From Chitinophaga pinensis (GTDB lineage Bacteria; Bacteroidota; Bacteroidia; 2-12-FULL-35-15): DNA of 64,000 nucleotides. Each line of letters opens with the position of its first letter. Positions within the stretch are counted from its first letter, which is position 1. The notes below the pieces were generated by a model. The model made no database searches. It was not told the DNA's origin and saw only the letters and a program-made list of their open reading frames with translations. The position numbers and the translations under genes are program-made. The stretch covers positions 24,785-88,784 of the forward strand of contig CAMCUO010000004.1 of the NCBI GenBank assembly GCA_945879015.1. The letters run 5' to 3'. Positions 43,769 through 51,768 of the stretch are shown here, in pieces.

Positions 43769-44086
43769 ATGGCATTAGAAATAACAGACGCTAACTTCGA
43801 GGAGTTAGTAGCAAAATCAACAAAACCAGTATTATTAGACTTTTGGGCAGAATGGTGCGGACCATGTCGTATGGTAGGACCAATTGTTGAAGAATTATCA
43901 AACGACTATGGCGATACAGCTGTTGTTGGAAAAGTAAATGTTGACAATAACGCAAATATTTCCGCAATGTTCGGCATTCGTAACATCCCTACAATCCTTT
44001 TCTTTAAAGACGGAAAGGTAGTAGATAAACAAGTAGGAGCGGTTCCGAAATCGGTGTTGGATGCAAAGTTGAAAGCGCTTCTTTAG
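43769..44086 (+). CDS. trxA: Thioredoxin
   Basis: 105 residues, standard thioredoxin. Active site FWAEWCGPCRMVGPI with W29-C30-G31-P32-C33; cis-Pro loop GIRNIPTILFFKDGKVV is complete. It reduces cytoplasmic disulfides (ribonucleotide reductase, peroxiredoxins). It stands alone with a promoter and a very strong terminator. Codon choice is biased towards AAC/TTC, as in highly expressed genes. Confidence 0.96.
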   Translation: MALEITDANFEELVAKSTKPVLLDFWAEWCGPCRMVGPIVEELSNDYGDTAVVGKVNVDNNANISAMFGIRNIPTILFFKDGKVVDKQVGAVPKSVLDAKLKALL

Positions 44087-44102
44087 AAAAAAGTAGACAA
44101 TT

Positions 44103-44151
44103 AAGGCAATATACAATAGACAAATTTGTTGATTGTATATTGCCTTTTTTA
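44103..44151 (+). terminator. Strong intrinsic terminator after trxA
   Basis: A perfect 15-bp stem (AAGGCAATATACAAT paired with ATTGTATATTGCCTT, 44103-44117 with 44132-44146) and a 14-base loop, followed by T6. Confidence 0.9.
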
Positions 44152-44154
44152 TTT

Positions 44155-44224
44155 TTTGTCTATTTCTTTTTTAATTGTCTATTGTCTACTATTTTTAACT
44201 GTCGACTGTCTACTGTAAACTGCT
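44155..44224. repeat. Short-word repeat array upstream of the DUF58 gene
   Basis: Repeats of TGTCTATT/TGTCTACT/TGTCGACT occupy the leader (e.g. ATTGTCTATTGTCTACT, CTGTCGACTGTCTACTG). Together with the flanking trxA terminator it forms a repeat-rich spacer, with no gene in it. Confidence 0.55.
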
Positions 44225-45154
44225 ATGGAAACTATAAACCAACAACAAATTCGCCAATTCACTCATCTCGAGTTAATCGCCAAACAGGTGATTGAAGGTT
44301 TTATTACAGGTTTACATAAAAGTCCTTTCCATGGTTTCAGTGTTGAGTTTGCTGAACATCGTTTGTATAACAAAGGTGAATCCACCAAGCACATCGATTG
44401 GAAATTATTTGGTCGCACGGATAAGTTTTTTATAAAACGTTACGAAGAAGAAACCAATTTACGTTGTCAGTTAATCATTGATGACTCTTCATCCATGTAT
44501 TTTCCTGTTCCTGATGGAAAGGAAACAAAACAAAATAAGATAACTTTTTCAGTTCACTGTGCTGCTGCGATGATTGAGTTGTTAAAACGGCAGCGTGATG
44601 CTGTAGGTTTGAGTGTTTTTTCTGAAATTGTTGAAGTGCATACTCTTGCAAAATCTAGTTCATTGCACCATAAAATGCTGTATCATGAATTGGAAAAAAG
44701 AATTCAACCGCATGATGTAAAAGTTCATAAAAAGACTTCTGCAATAAACGCTTTACACGAAATAGCAGAAGGAATTCACAAACGCTCACTCGTTATGATT
44801 TTTAGTGATATGATGGATTCTCAAGCTAACTCCGATGAATTGTTTTCTGCATTACAACATCTTAAACATAAAAAACATGAAGTGATTTTATTTCATGTAG
44901 TCGATAAACAAAAAGAAATGGAATTTGATTTTGACAATCGTCCGTATCGCTTTGTAGATATGGAAACGGGAGAAGAAGTGAAATTACATCCAAATGAAAT
45001 AAAAGATTCTTACTTGACTCAGATGGCTGAGTACAAAAAAGAATTGATGCTAAAATGTGGGCAATACAAAATTGATTTTGTGGAAGCGGATATCAATTTA
45101 GGTTTTGATCAAGTGCTAATGCCTTATTTGGTGAAGCGAACTAGAATGATGTAA
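44225..45154 (+). CDS. DUF58 / vWA-like protein
   Basis: 309 residues, no TM. The DUF58 core is present: FHGFSVEFAEHRLYNKGES near 38-56, IDWKLFGRTDKFFIKRYEEE near 59-78, and a von Willebrand-A-like MIDAS in LIIDDSSSMYFP near 83-95. The rest (SVLVMIFSDMM near 195, then DSQANSDELF) is typical. Family members usually sit beside a MoxR AAA+ ATPase and assist maturation of metalloenzymes or surface proteins. No moxR is nearby, so it is an orphan here. It converges with the VOC fragment with 1 bp between stops. Confidence 0.85.
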   Translation: METINQQQIRQFTHLELIAKQVIEGFITGLHKSPFHGFSVEFAEHRLYNKGESTKHIDWKLFGRTDKFFIKRYEEETNLRCQLIIDDSSSMYFPVPDGKETKQNKITFSVHCAAAMIELLKRQRDAVGLSVFSEIVEVHTLAKSSSLHHKMLYHELEKRIQPHDVKVHKKTSAINALHEIAEGIHKRSLVMIFSDMMDSQANSDELFSALQHLKHKKHEVILFHVVDKQKEMEFDFDNRPYRFVDMETGEEVKLHPNEIKDSYLTQMAEYKKELMLKCGQYKIDFVEADINLGFDQVLMPYLVKRTRMM

Positions 45155-45155
45155 A

Positions 45156-45419
45156 TTATTTAGCAAATGCAATAATGTGTCCGTCCAAATCCGAACAATA
45201 CGAAACAATATCTTCCCAATCTCTTGTTGAAACTTTGCTAATTTCAATAGCTTCTTCTTTAACAGCATTTTCAAGCGACTGTTCGGGATTTTCAACAATT
45301 AAATAAATTTCACAACGAGGAACTCCATTTCCAAGCGGTGGATGTTTTGTAGTTGGACGAATAATTTTTGCAATTCCGTTTTCTGGCGTTAATCCTAGTT
45401 TAAAATTTTCATTCAACAA
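45156..45419 (-). pseudogene. VOC/glyoxalase-family C-terminal fragment
   Basis: About 87 residues (TTG start at 45419, no ATG). The second half resembles VOC-superfamily proteins: CEIYLIVENPEQSLENAV near 36-53 and the ending DWEDIVSYCSDLDGHIIAFA, which is the 'G..v.y..DPdGn.i.f.' terminus. Normal members are about 120-130 residues, and the first ~35 are missing. Upstream codons in frame run to a TGA at 45486 with no further homology. It probably lost its 5' end through a deletion that also truncated the neighbouring Crp-type gene. Confidence 0.6.
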
Positions 45420-45440
45420 TACAACTTTTTGGCTTAAAAA

Positions 45441-45607
45441 ATGGATGGCTCCGAATTTCCTATTCAGATAAGTTTGAGTCCTTATTCAAACTCTCAAGAA
45501 GATTTGTAAATATTGTTGGAACAGCTACCGAAACTCTTATACGAACGCTAAGTGATTTTAAAGAAGAAAAATACATTGAAGTTTCTGGAGGGGAAATAAC
45601 CATCTAA
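45441..45607 (+). pseudogene. Crp/Fnr-family regulator C-terminal remnant, frameshifted
   Basis: Frame 1 from 45441 gives MDGSEFPIQISLSPYSNSQE then a stop. A one-base shift near 45503 continues as FVNIVGTATETLIRTLSDFK and EEKYIEVSGGEITI, ending at 45607. The latter is the winged helix of Crp/Fnr regulators ('VG(T/S)x(R/T)ETxxRxLSxFxxxGxI'). The first part looks more like a PAS domain segment. The cAMP-binding domain is absent. Truncated, frameshifted and head-to-head with the VOC fragment: a deletion junction is the simplest reading. Confidence 0.55.
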
Positions 45608-45644
45608 AATTACGATAAGTTGGTTAAAATGAGAAACTGATATT

Positions 45645-46514
45645 CTATTGATTAGGTTCTATATGAATTAGAATGTCAGCTATCTCAGGCATTTCATTTT
45701 TTAAATAATCTTTTAGTGCGTGTGAAATATCGTGCCCTTCTTTAACAGAAATAGTTCCATCTACTGTTAAATGCAAATCAATGTAGAATTTCATCCCGAT
45801 TTTTCTAGCGTAACATTTTTCGATATCAATTACACCTTCCACATTTTTTGATAAAATCTTAATTGAATCCAATAGTTCATGGTGTTGGTGTTCATCCATT
45901 ATTTCTCCAAGAGCAGGTCGAAAAATTAAATAGCTATTGTAAAAAATAAAGCCAGAAGCTAAAAGTGCAGCCCAATCATCTGCCGACTCGTAGCCTTTGC
46001 CTAGAAAAAGTGCAATTGAAATTCCTACAAATGCAGCGAGTGAAGTAATTGCATCGCTTCGGTGATGCCAAGCATCTGCTTTTAACGATGAGCTTTTTGT
46101 TTCCTTACTTTTTTGCATTACAAAACGATAAGATATTTCCTTCCATATTATAATTGCTCCTAATACTAGTAAAGTGTATGGTTTTGGAAGTTCATGCGGT
46201 GTTCCAATGTTTTGAATACTGTCGTGCGCAATAATAGATGCTGATGTTACTAAAAAAACTACTACAAGGAATGTAATTAATGGTTCAATTCGTCCGTGGC
46301 CGTATGGATGATTTTTATCTGCTGGTATATTTGAATATTTTATTCCAAATAAAACCAATATCGAAGAAAAAATATCGGTTGTAGATTCAATTGCATCTGC
46401 AATAAGTGCATAGGAGTTGCCGAAATAGCCAGTCAGCCATTTAAGAATGGATAAGATGGTATTTCCAATTATGCTAAAGTAAGTAGCCTTTATAGCTTTT
46501 TGTTCATTCGACAT
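45645..46514 (-). CDS. Cation diffusion facilitator family transporter (Zn/Fe/Co efflux)
   Basis: 289 residues with six membrane helices. The metal-site residues are present: ALIADAIESTTDIFSSI near 35-51 (with D), NHPYGHGRIEPL near 68-79, and KADAWHHRSDAITSL near 144-158 (H-x3-D). The cytoplasmic ferredoxin-like tail covers about 205-289 (GVIDIEKCYARKIGMKFYID, ISVKEGHDISHAL). CDF proteins export Zn2+, Fe2+ or Co2+ against protons. The metal is not decided by these motifs. It is transcribed alone. Confidence 0.9.
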   Translation of the reverse strand: MSNEQKAIKATYFSIIGNTILSILKWLTGYFGNSYALIADAIESTTDIFSSILVLFGIKYSNIPADKNHPYGHGRIEPLITFLVVVFLVTSASIIAHDSIQNIGTPHELPKPYTLLVLGAIIIWKEISYRFVMQKSKETKSSSLKADAWHHRSDAITSLAAFVGISIALFLGKGYESADDWAALLASGFIFYNSYLIFRPALGEIMDEHQHHELLDSIKILSKNVEGVIDIEKCYARKIGMKFYIDLHLTVDGTISVKEGHDISHALKDYLKNEMPEIADILIHIEPNQ

Positions 46515-46600
46515 TTCTTTGTAAAGATAAGCAATAGGCTACGTTTTCCACCTCTTTATATAAAACTGATTTAAATCATTCCTTTCTCTGACTCCTTTTA

Positions 46601-46631
46601 TTTGATAGCTGCTTCCGACTTCCTAATTTTG
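46601..46631 (+). promoter_or_regulatory. Consensus Bacteroidota promoter (TTTG-N19-TAATTTTG)
   Basis: Perfect match to both boxes: TTTG at 46601-46604, 19-base spacer, TAATTTTG at 46624-46631. It drives the broken small membrane-protein gene beginning at 46678. Confidence 0.65.
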
Positions 46632-46677
46632 TTTCATAATAATTACTAATAATAATTAATCTATAAAACATAAAACT

Positions 46678-46893
46678 ATGGAAACTACATTGAAATCAAC
46701 GCACGCAAACATTTCATTAAATCAAGTACAAGTAAAATAAAATTCAAATGCTGCGTTTTGGAAAATGGCAGAATTTAATCGTTATGGAATTAGTCCTTTG
46801 TTATTGGTACTTATTGGGATAGTTGGCGCTGTGGCAGCTGCATTCGGGATTATGGATAGTTGGGTAAAACTTGCAGCTTGCCGAACAAAATAG
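46678..46893 (+). pseudogene. Small membrane protein gene split by an in-frame TAA
   Basis: ATG at 46678 begins METTLKSTHANISLNQVQVK and meets TAA (46738-46740). The same frame continues without shift for 50 codons: NSNAAFWKMAEFNRYGISP, then the hydrophobic LLLVLIGIVGAVAAAFGIMD, ending at TAG 46893. Translation could restart at ATG 46765 (42 residues, one TM helix). Together with the consensus promoter this looks like a recently inactivated (or stop-read-through) small membrane protein; similar 'FWK.A.FNR.GI.p.llv..G..GG.AAAFG' proteins about 80-90 residues long are familiar from Bacteroidota, and the C-terminal half seems lost. Confidence 0.5.
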
Positions 46894-46978
46894 TCAGGGT
46901 GAAGCCCTGAGTAAATTGGTTTCATGAGAATTAATGTCGTAAATTCCGTATTTTAGCATTCTGTTAAAAGAAGCGTTT

Positions 46979-47158
46979 ATGGAACAAATGCCTACGCCAA
47001 CTAAATTATTTCCTTATCCGAATAGTTGGTATGTAATTGGAAATTTGGATAATTTAAAATCAAAACAAGTAATCAGCAAAAAGATTGTAGGGAAAGAACT
47101 TGTTTTGTTTCGTACAGAAAATCAAAAAGAAAAAGCGAAAAAATATTTAGACGATTGA
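46979..47158 (+). pseudogene. Rieske-oxygenase-like N-terminal fragment
   Basis: 59 codons from ATG 46979 (MEQMPTPTKLFPYPNSWYVI then GNLDNL). The stretch FPYPNSWYVIGNLDNLKSKQ and IVGKELVLFR match the first strands of Rieske non-heme iron oxygenases ('FP.gWy.va.S.eL..g.v...r.lG.elvlfR'). The [2Fe-2S] ligands (C-x-H...C-x2-H) should follow immediately but the frame ends after KEKAKKYLDD. Therefore a truncated gene; the resemblance is by eye. No homologous catalytic part is found nearby. Confidence 0.4.
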
Positions 47159-47167
47159 GATTAAAAA

Positions 47168-47920
47168 ATGTATAAATTATTTTTCATATTATTTTATTTT
47201 ATAATTCCAACGGATGATTTGGAAACGGGCATTAATTATTTTAATGCGCGTTCTGAAAACGCAGTCGGATTGCAAGCTAATGCTATTAATGCCGACAAGG
47301 CCATCCTTATTTTTGAATCACTTATAAAACAAAACAAGAATCTTCAAATTGCAGGTGGATATTGTTTACAATGTTATAATTTTAAAGGTCGTTTTGTATA
47401 CATTAGTGATGCAGATAAAAATAAGGCATATGCAAAAACAATAGTGCTTGGAAACGACTTAGTGAAAAAATTCCCGAAAGATGGAAAAATTCGTTTTGAA
47501 CTTACTTCAGCGATAGCCTTGTCAGCAGAAATAAATGGAGTAATGAAAAGTTTAGAGGATGGAGTTATGGCAAAACTATTATATCATACAAAGATGTTAA
47601 TTGCAACCGATTCTATGTATAACAATGGAGGAGGATGGAAGTTTGATGCTGGTTTAAATTACAAAACTCCTTATATTCCTTTAATCATGACTTGGCCCGA
47701 TAAAGATAGAGCTGTGGCCGTTATGAAGAAAGCACTTAAATATTTTCCTGCTGATGTTGGAGCAAATTTTTATTATGCTGAAGCTTTGTCGGAGAACGAT
47801 CAAAAAAGTTTAGCGAAAATTTATTTTGAACTTTCTATAAAACTTCCCTCAAGAAAAGATTTTATGATTGAAGATGAATTCTTTAAGGTGAAATCGAAAA
47901 AGTATTTGGCTAAACTTTAG
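47168..47920 (+). CDS. TPR-like exported protein (TAtT / TRAP-associated-like)
   Basis: 250 residues with a short hydrophobic start (YKLFFILFYFIIPTD). Helical repeats cover 16-130 and 180-245. The pattern in the middle, NGGGWKFDAGLNYKTPYIPL then PDKDRAVAVMKKALKYFPAD, recalls the TAtT (TRAP transporter T-component) family, where 'G..r.lg....aP......gd...A.....kAl...P..' repeats. ALSENDQKSLAKIYFELSIK is a final TPR-like helix pair. Periplasmic location is inferred. No transporter genes are near. The stop overlaps that of the converging OMP gene. Confidence 0.65.
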   Translation: MYKLFFILFYFIIPTDDLETGINYFNARSENAVGLQANAINADKAILIFESLIKQNKNLQIAGGYCLQCYNFKGRFVYISDADKNKAYAKTIVLGNDLVKKFPKDGKIRFELTSAIALSAEINGVMKSLEDGVMAKLLYHTKMLIATDSMYNNGGGWKFDAGLNYKTPYIPLIMTWPDKDRAVAVMKKALKYFPADVGANFYYAEALSENDQKSLAKIYFELSIKLPSRKDFMIEDEFFKVKSKKYLAKL

Positions 47921-48828
47921 AAATTGTAATAGGCTCTCAGTCCAATTGAATGTTGCCATTTCAATTTTGGATTGTCTCCAATTTTTATTCCTTCGTATGA
48001 CGGAATATAAAGTAGTTGAACTGTAAATTTTTCTCCTGCTGTTAAGTTAACACCAACTCCTCCATAAGCACCAAATCCCATTCCTCTTGGTAGTCTTGTC
48101 TGAGGCGATTGAAGCCCTTGGTAATCATAAAATGCAGTTAGATCAATACGTAAATTATTAATCAGGATTTCATTTTTATCGAATTGAGAATACGTCATAT
48201 TTAATCCTCCTTCAACAAAAAAGTTTGCTTTTTCATTGTTTCCTAAAATTCTGCTATAGCCAACCTGAATCATCAATCGCTGCTCACCACCAATTATTCC
48301 AAAAGTTTGAATGCTATTGTTTATTTGTGATGAACCTGTTGGTGTCCGAGTTGTAAAAGTGAAATTACCAGAGACTTTTAGTTTGGCTACATTTAAATTT
48401 AAAGAGATTGCATTTTTTTTATCTACAGAGTAACGACATTGTAATCCAAACATAAAAGATGGAGTATAACGCATATTTGTCGGCATATCATCCTTTGTAA
48501 ACAACCAATCCGCAGTGGTATTTACACCTAATGCTTGAGCAATTTGATCTAATTGTCCGTACCCACCACCATATTCCATAATAATTTTTTGAAACATGTA
48601 GCTTGTTTCAAATGTTGTATTTCTTACTCCATTTATATCAAAACCATATCCATCGTAAGCACCCGCGGTATATTTGTTTGCGAAATAGGAACCAACATAG
48701 AAACCTATTTTAAAAGATCTTTGTTTTCCTGTCTCTTCTGTAGTTTCAGCTTCTGAGTTTTCTTGTGCGAATAACAGATTTGAATTCAATAGAGGTAAAA
48801 ATAAAAGTAGTTTAATGAAATTCTTCAT
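47917..48828 (-). CDS. Outer-membrane beta-barrel protein
   Basis: 303 residues. Signal KNFIKLLLFLPLLNSNLLFAQ; then an acidic stretch (ENSEAETTEETGKQR), followed by alternating amphipathic strands ending with the aromatic C-terminus WQHSIGLRAYYNF, as required for BAM insertion. Strand-like segments: FKIGFYVGSYFANKYTAGAY, FMFGLQCRYSVDKKNAISLN, FTVQLLYIPSYEGIKIGDNP. PorT/OMP_b-brl-like in type but not assignable. A -7 box TAATTTTG ends about 5 bases from the ATG, suggesting a very short or absent leader. Confidence 0.75.
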   Translation of the reverse strand: MKNFIKLLLFLPLLNSNLLFAQENSEAETTEETGKQRSFKIGFYVGSYFANKYTAGAYDGYGFDINGVRNTTFETSYMFQKIIMEYGGGYGQLDQIAQALGVNTTADWLFTKDDMPTNMRYTPSFMFGLQCRYSVDKKNAISLNLNVAKLKVSGNFTFTTRTPTGSSQINNSIQTFGIIGGEQRLMIQVGYSRILGNNEKANFFVEGGLNMTYSQFDKNEILINNLRIDLTAFYDYQGLQSPQTRLPRGMGFGAYGGVGVNLTAGEKFTVQLLYIPSYEGIKIGDNPKLKWQHSIGLRAYYNF

Positions 48829-48832
48829 AGTA

Positions 48833-48840
48833 CAAAATTA
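48833..48840 (-). promoter_or_regulatory. Promoter -7 box abutting the OMP start (TAATTTTG)
   Basis: On the minus strand TAATTTTG ends 4 bases before the ATG at 48828. With a start site a few bases after the box, the transcript would be nearly leaderless. Confidence 0.5.
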
Positions 48841-48900
48841 CAATTTTTTGACAAACAAAAAACGGAATCGCTATTCAGTAACTATTTCGGTTTTCGTTAA

Positions 48901-48962
48901 GATTGCTTCGTTCCTCGCAATGACGTTTATTTCGGAGCGTCATTGCGAGGAACGAAGCAATC
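48901..48962. repeat. REP-like perfect hairpin, family A copy 2
   Basis: A perfect 25-bp inverted repeat (arms 48901-48925 and 48938-48962, beginning GATTGCTTCGTTCCTCGCAA) around a 12-base loop. It lies between two minus-strand genes (DUF3820 and OMP). The outer CATTGCGAG and GCAATC words recur at 28425-28580 and 55126-55229. Confidence 0.85.
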
Positions 48963-48978
48963 TGCTTTTTTTATAGAA

Positions 48979-49209
48979 TCATTTTCTCAATGGCTTCAAT
49001 AACCCTTCCAAACCATTCAGCTTTATTTCGTATATCGTTTGTAAAAGTACACCCAATTTTCCATCAGGGAAACCTTTGCGTTGAAACCATTCCAGATAGG
49101 AAACGGGTAAGTCACATAAAATAGTATTCTTGTATCTTCCAAAAGGCATTTTCATTGTTACCAATTGTAGTAACAACTGAGAATCGGGTTGATTCACTAT
49201 TTGCTGCAT
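48979..49209 (-). CDS. DUF3820 family small protein
   Basis: 76 residues. The core KMPFGRYKNTILCDLPVSYL near 19-38 followed by EWFQRKGFPDGKLGVLLQTI is the DUF3820 signature ('mPFGkykG..l.dlP..Yl.W'). The family was first tied to quorum-sensing-regulated virulence factors in Proteobacteria, with no defined biochemical activity. A related FGKHIGKS module ends the exonuclease at 17215. It overlaps the CAP/OmpA gene stop by 13 bp, so it is cotranscribed. Confidence 0.85.
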   Translation of the reverse strand: MQQIVNQPDSQLLLQLVTMKMPFGRYKNTILCDLPVSYLEWFQRKGFPDGKLGVLLQTIYEIKLNGLEGLLKPLRK

Positions 49210-51605
49210 GCTGCTTTTTTATAATCTGCTTTTACAAAAGGATTATCAAATACTTGGAATGTTATATTGGGAGCACCAAATAATTTACAGTATCTATCGT
49301 GATTTGCCTGCTCTGCTTTTTGTAATGCCAATACATATGTTCTAGATTTATATAATTCAGGACTTTTTGCACAGATGGATGCATAAGCAAACAAAACATT
49401 TTCGTTTACAGTTTGATTCGCAATAAATGGTGCTAATAAACTTGCAGCAAATTTATAATCCTTGAAACGAGCAAATACATAAGCTAATTTTAAATTATTT
49501 TGCCAAGACGATTCTTTAATATTGTAAAACGTTTTTATTTTCTCGATACAGGCCTGCGTTACAAGCTCACTGTTTTCGGCCGAATCCATTGATTCAATAA
49601 TTTTGAATTGCCATTCTATGTTCAGCGCATCCACATATTTTTTTGGAACATCTGTTTTATACATCGCATCAATACGTTTTTGCATTTCGTTTTGTGTTTT
49701 CACATCTCCAATAGTACTATCTAATTTTACTGCACAAAAAATATTGTTGAATGCAATGTAATTGTTTGCGGGATCAAGTGCAGCAAGCTTTTTCATTTCC
49801 ACGTAATCTTCATCACTAGCTACATTGTTGTTATACATACAATGCAACACCACTTGATTGTTTAGTAATCCAGCATTTTTTGCTTCAAACGGAACATTCA
49901 TTTTAGAAGGTGTTTCAGCCGAATATTTTTGTGCACGCATTTGTTTTCCAATGTAATATTGAATTTTCAAGCATTGTTTCAAATCATTTTTCTTCATCGA
50001 CTGATTGAATTTACTTACAGAAAATTTTTCTTCTTTGTTTCCTGATATATCGTAAGTAACATCCATAATGATTTGCGCAAAACGCTCTTTCCCCAAGATA
50101 GGCTCAAGTTCAGCAGATAAACCTTTGCCATTAATTTCAGCAATCGCTTTTTCTTTTGTCATCTTTGTCAAGTAATCATACTTTCCATCTTCAGCTTCCA
50201 TCTGAAATAAATTCCATGAATCAGTTGTTTTAACATTGGTGACAACTCCAGTTTTTTGCATTTTTGATAAAGCTTTTACAATACTTTCAGCACGTTTCTT
50301 TTGTAATTTCTCATTTGATTTTGCATCACCTTCTATTGAAGAATAAGCAGTAATATATAATCCTTCAATCAAAAAATCGGGTTCCTGTAATGCATTTAAA
50401 AACGGTTCCATATCTGTTTCTTTGTAATCCGATTTATTTTTTTCGAAAGGAACAGTAAAAGTTAATAAAGTAGATTCCGATGTTGGCTCAAAAGGTGGTT
50501 TAAAATAAGCAGCGCTATCGGGCATAAGCAACATACTCAAGGGCGTATTCGACTCCTGATCACCTTGTTCTATTTTAGATGGCATAATTACTTTGCATAA
50601 TTTCCCTTCTTGTACAATCAATAAATTTAATTCGTACGGACCAGTTATTTTTTTTGGAAGAACACCTAATTGAACATCCAATGAACTTGGTTTAATTGTT
50701 CTGCTTCCTTTTTTAACTGGCTTTATTTTGTTTTTACTATAAAGCTTGCTCATTGTAACAGTTTTCAAAAGCACGCCTTTCGAAATTAAATTGTTGTCAA
50801 CAATGTTGTAGTCAGGATTATCATATTGAGAACGTTGTATAATGTCAACAGCTAATCCATCGGCAGACTTACGGATGAATTTTGAAAGGGCTTTTAAGTT
50901 TGCATACTTGATAAATATTTTTCCATCTTGTACATACAATCCACTTGCTAATCCTTCCCAATCTTTAAATTTTTTACAAGCATTACAACTTCTATCTTCT
51001 GGTTCTTTTAATTTTTTAGTTTTACCAGAGTAAGGAACAGCCAACTCTTTTTTCTTATCGGCACCAGAATTAAATGTATTGAAACTCCCAAAGACAATTG
51101 AGATATAAGCTTTTTTACCTGATTCGTCAATGGTAACAGAAGGACTAGCATAAACAAAATCTGCATTTTTGATAACCGATTGATTTTGTTTTCCGACACG
51201 CCATTTGTAAAAAGCGGCATCTGCCAATTCGTTCGCCGATAAAGACCCTTTTCCTTTTACAATACTAGTGGCAAGAACTAATTCCTGTGTTTTTATTGTT
51301 CCACCAACTGATACAACTCTTTTTGCTGTAGTTTTGTATTTTCTTTTACTGTTTGTTAGTTCAGCTTTACCATTTTTTGCCATATCAGCACTTTGTATGG
51401 CTGCAGCTTGTCCTAAAATGGGATGATATTCAATAGTATCTAGTTTATTTTCAATTCGCACCTTGTTTAATACTCTTAGTAATGCTTGTTCAGCTTCTTT
51501 GGTGTTGAAATCAGAAGAAGGAGCAGGTTTTGCACCTTTCTTTTGTCCGAAACCATTGATAACATTAAGTGAGATAAATAAAAGCAGCGTAATTTTTTTA
51601 AGCAT
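49197..51605 (-). CDS. Large exported protein: CAP/SCP domain + OmpA-like domain + helical repeats
   Basis: 802 residues from ATG 51605 (an upstream in-frame TTG at 51611 is less likely). Signal KKITLLLFISLNVINGFGQ. Residues about 30-170 look like a CAP/SCP domain (LLRVLNKVRIENKLDTIEYH and LGQAAAIQSADMAKNG). The middle 190-390 is unassigned with a CNACKKFKDW motif. Residues about 395-470 are an OmpA-like variant (FTVPFEKNKSDYKETDMEPF then ITAYSSIEGDAKSNEKLQKK). The last 300 residues are helical, TPR-like. The combination is unusual. Overlaps DUF3820 by 13 bp. Confidence 0.65.
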   Translation of the reverse strand: MLKKITLLLFISLNVINGFGQKKGAKPAPSSDFNTKEAEQALLRVLNKVRIENKLDTIEYHPILGQAAAIQSADMAKNGKAELTNSKRKYKTTAKRVVSVGGTIKTQELVLATSIVKGKGSLSANELADAAFYKWRVGKQNQSVIKNADFVYASPSVTIDESGKKAYISIVFGSFNTFNSGADKKKELAVPYSGKTKKLKEPEDRSCNACKKFKDWEGLASGLYVQDGKIFIKYANLKALSKFIRKSADGLAVDIIQRSQYDNPDYNIVDNNLISKGVLLKTVTMSKLYSKNKIKPVKKGSRTIKPSSLDVQLGVLPKKITGPYELNLLIVQEGKLCKVIMPSKIEQGDQESNTPLSMLLMPDSAAYFKPPFEPTSESTLLTFTVPFEKNKSDYKETDMEPFLNALQEPDFLIEGLYITAYSSIEGDAKSNEKLQKKRAESIVKALSKMQKTGVVTNVKTTDSWNLFQMEAEDGKYDYLTKMTKEKAIAEINGKGLSAELEPILGKERFAQIIMDVTYDISGNKEEKFSVSKFNQSMKKNDLKQCLKIQYYIGKQMRAQKYSAETPSKMNVPFEAKNAGLLNNQVVLHCMYNNNVASDEDYVEMKKLAALDPANNYIAFNNIFCAVKLDSTIGDVKTQNEMQKRIDAMYKTDVPKKYVDALNIEWQFKIIESMDSAENSELVTQACIEKIKTFYNIKESSWQNNLKLAYVFARFKDYKFAASLLAPFIANQTVNENVLFAYASICAKSPELYKSRTYVLALQKAEQANHDRYCKLFGAPNITFQVFDNPFVKADYKKAACSK

Positions 51606-51768
51606 AATCAATTATTTAGGGATGATAATTTGTTGATATTGAATTAACATATTAGGGCTCACTAAAAACTTTTTTTATTAGGTTTGTACTGCTTCCAATT
51701 GAGAAGTATTCGCCTTTCACAAATATATTTTTTTGAAGGCGAAAGCATGAATTTATTAATGACATTTT

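Noticed and set aside
43557..43775. N-terminal 73-residue extension of the coiled-coil protein
   Set aside because: It overlaps the trxA start and promoter, has no signal peptide of its own, and the internal Met at 43556 gives a proper signal peptide.
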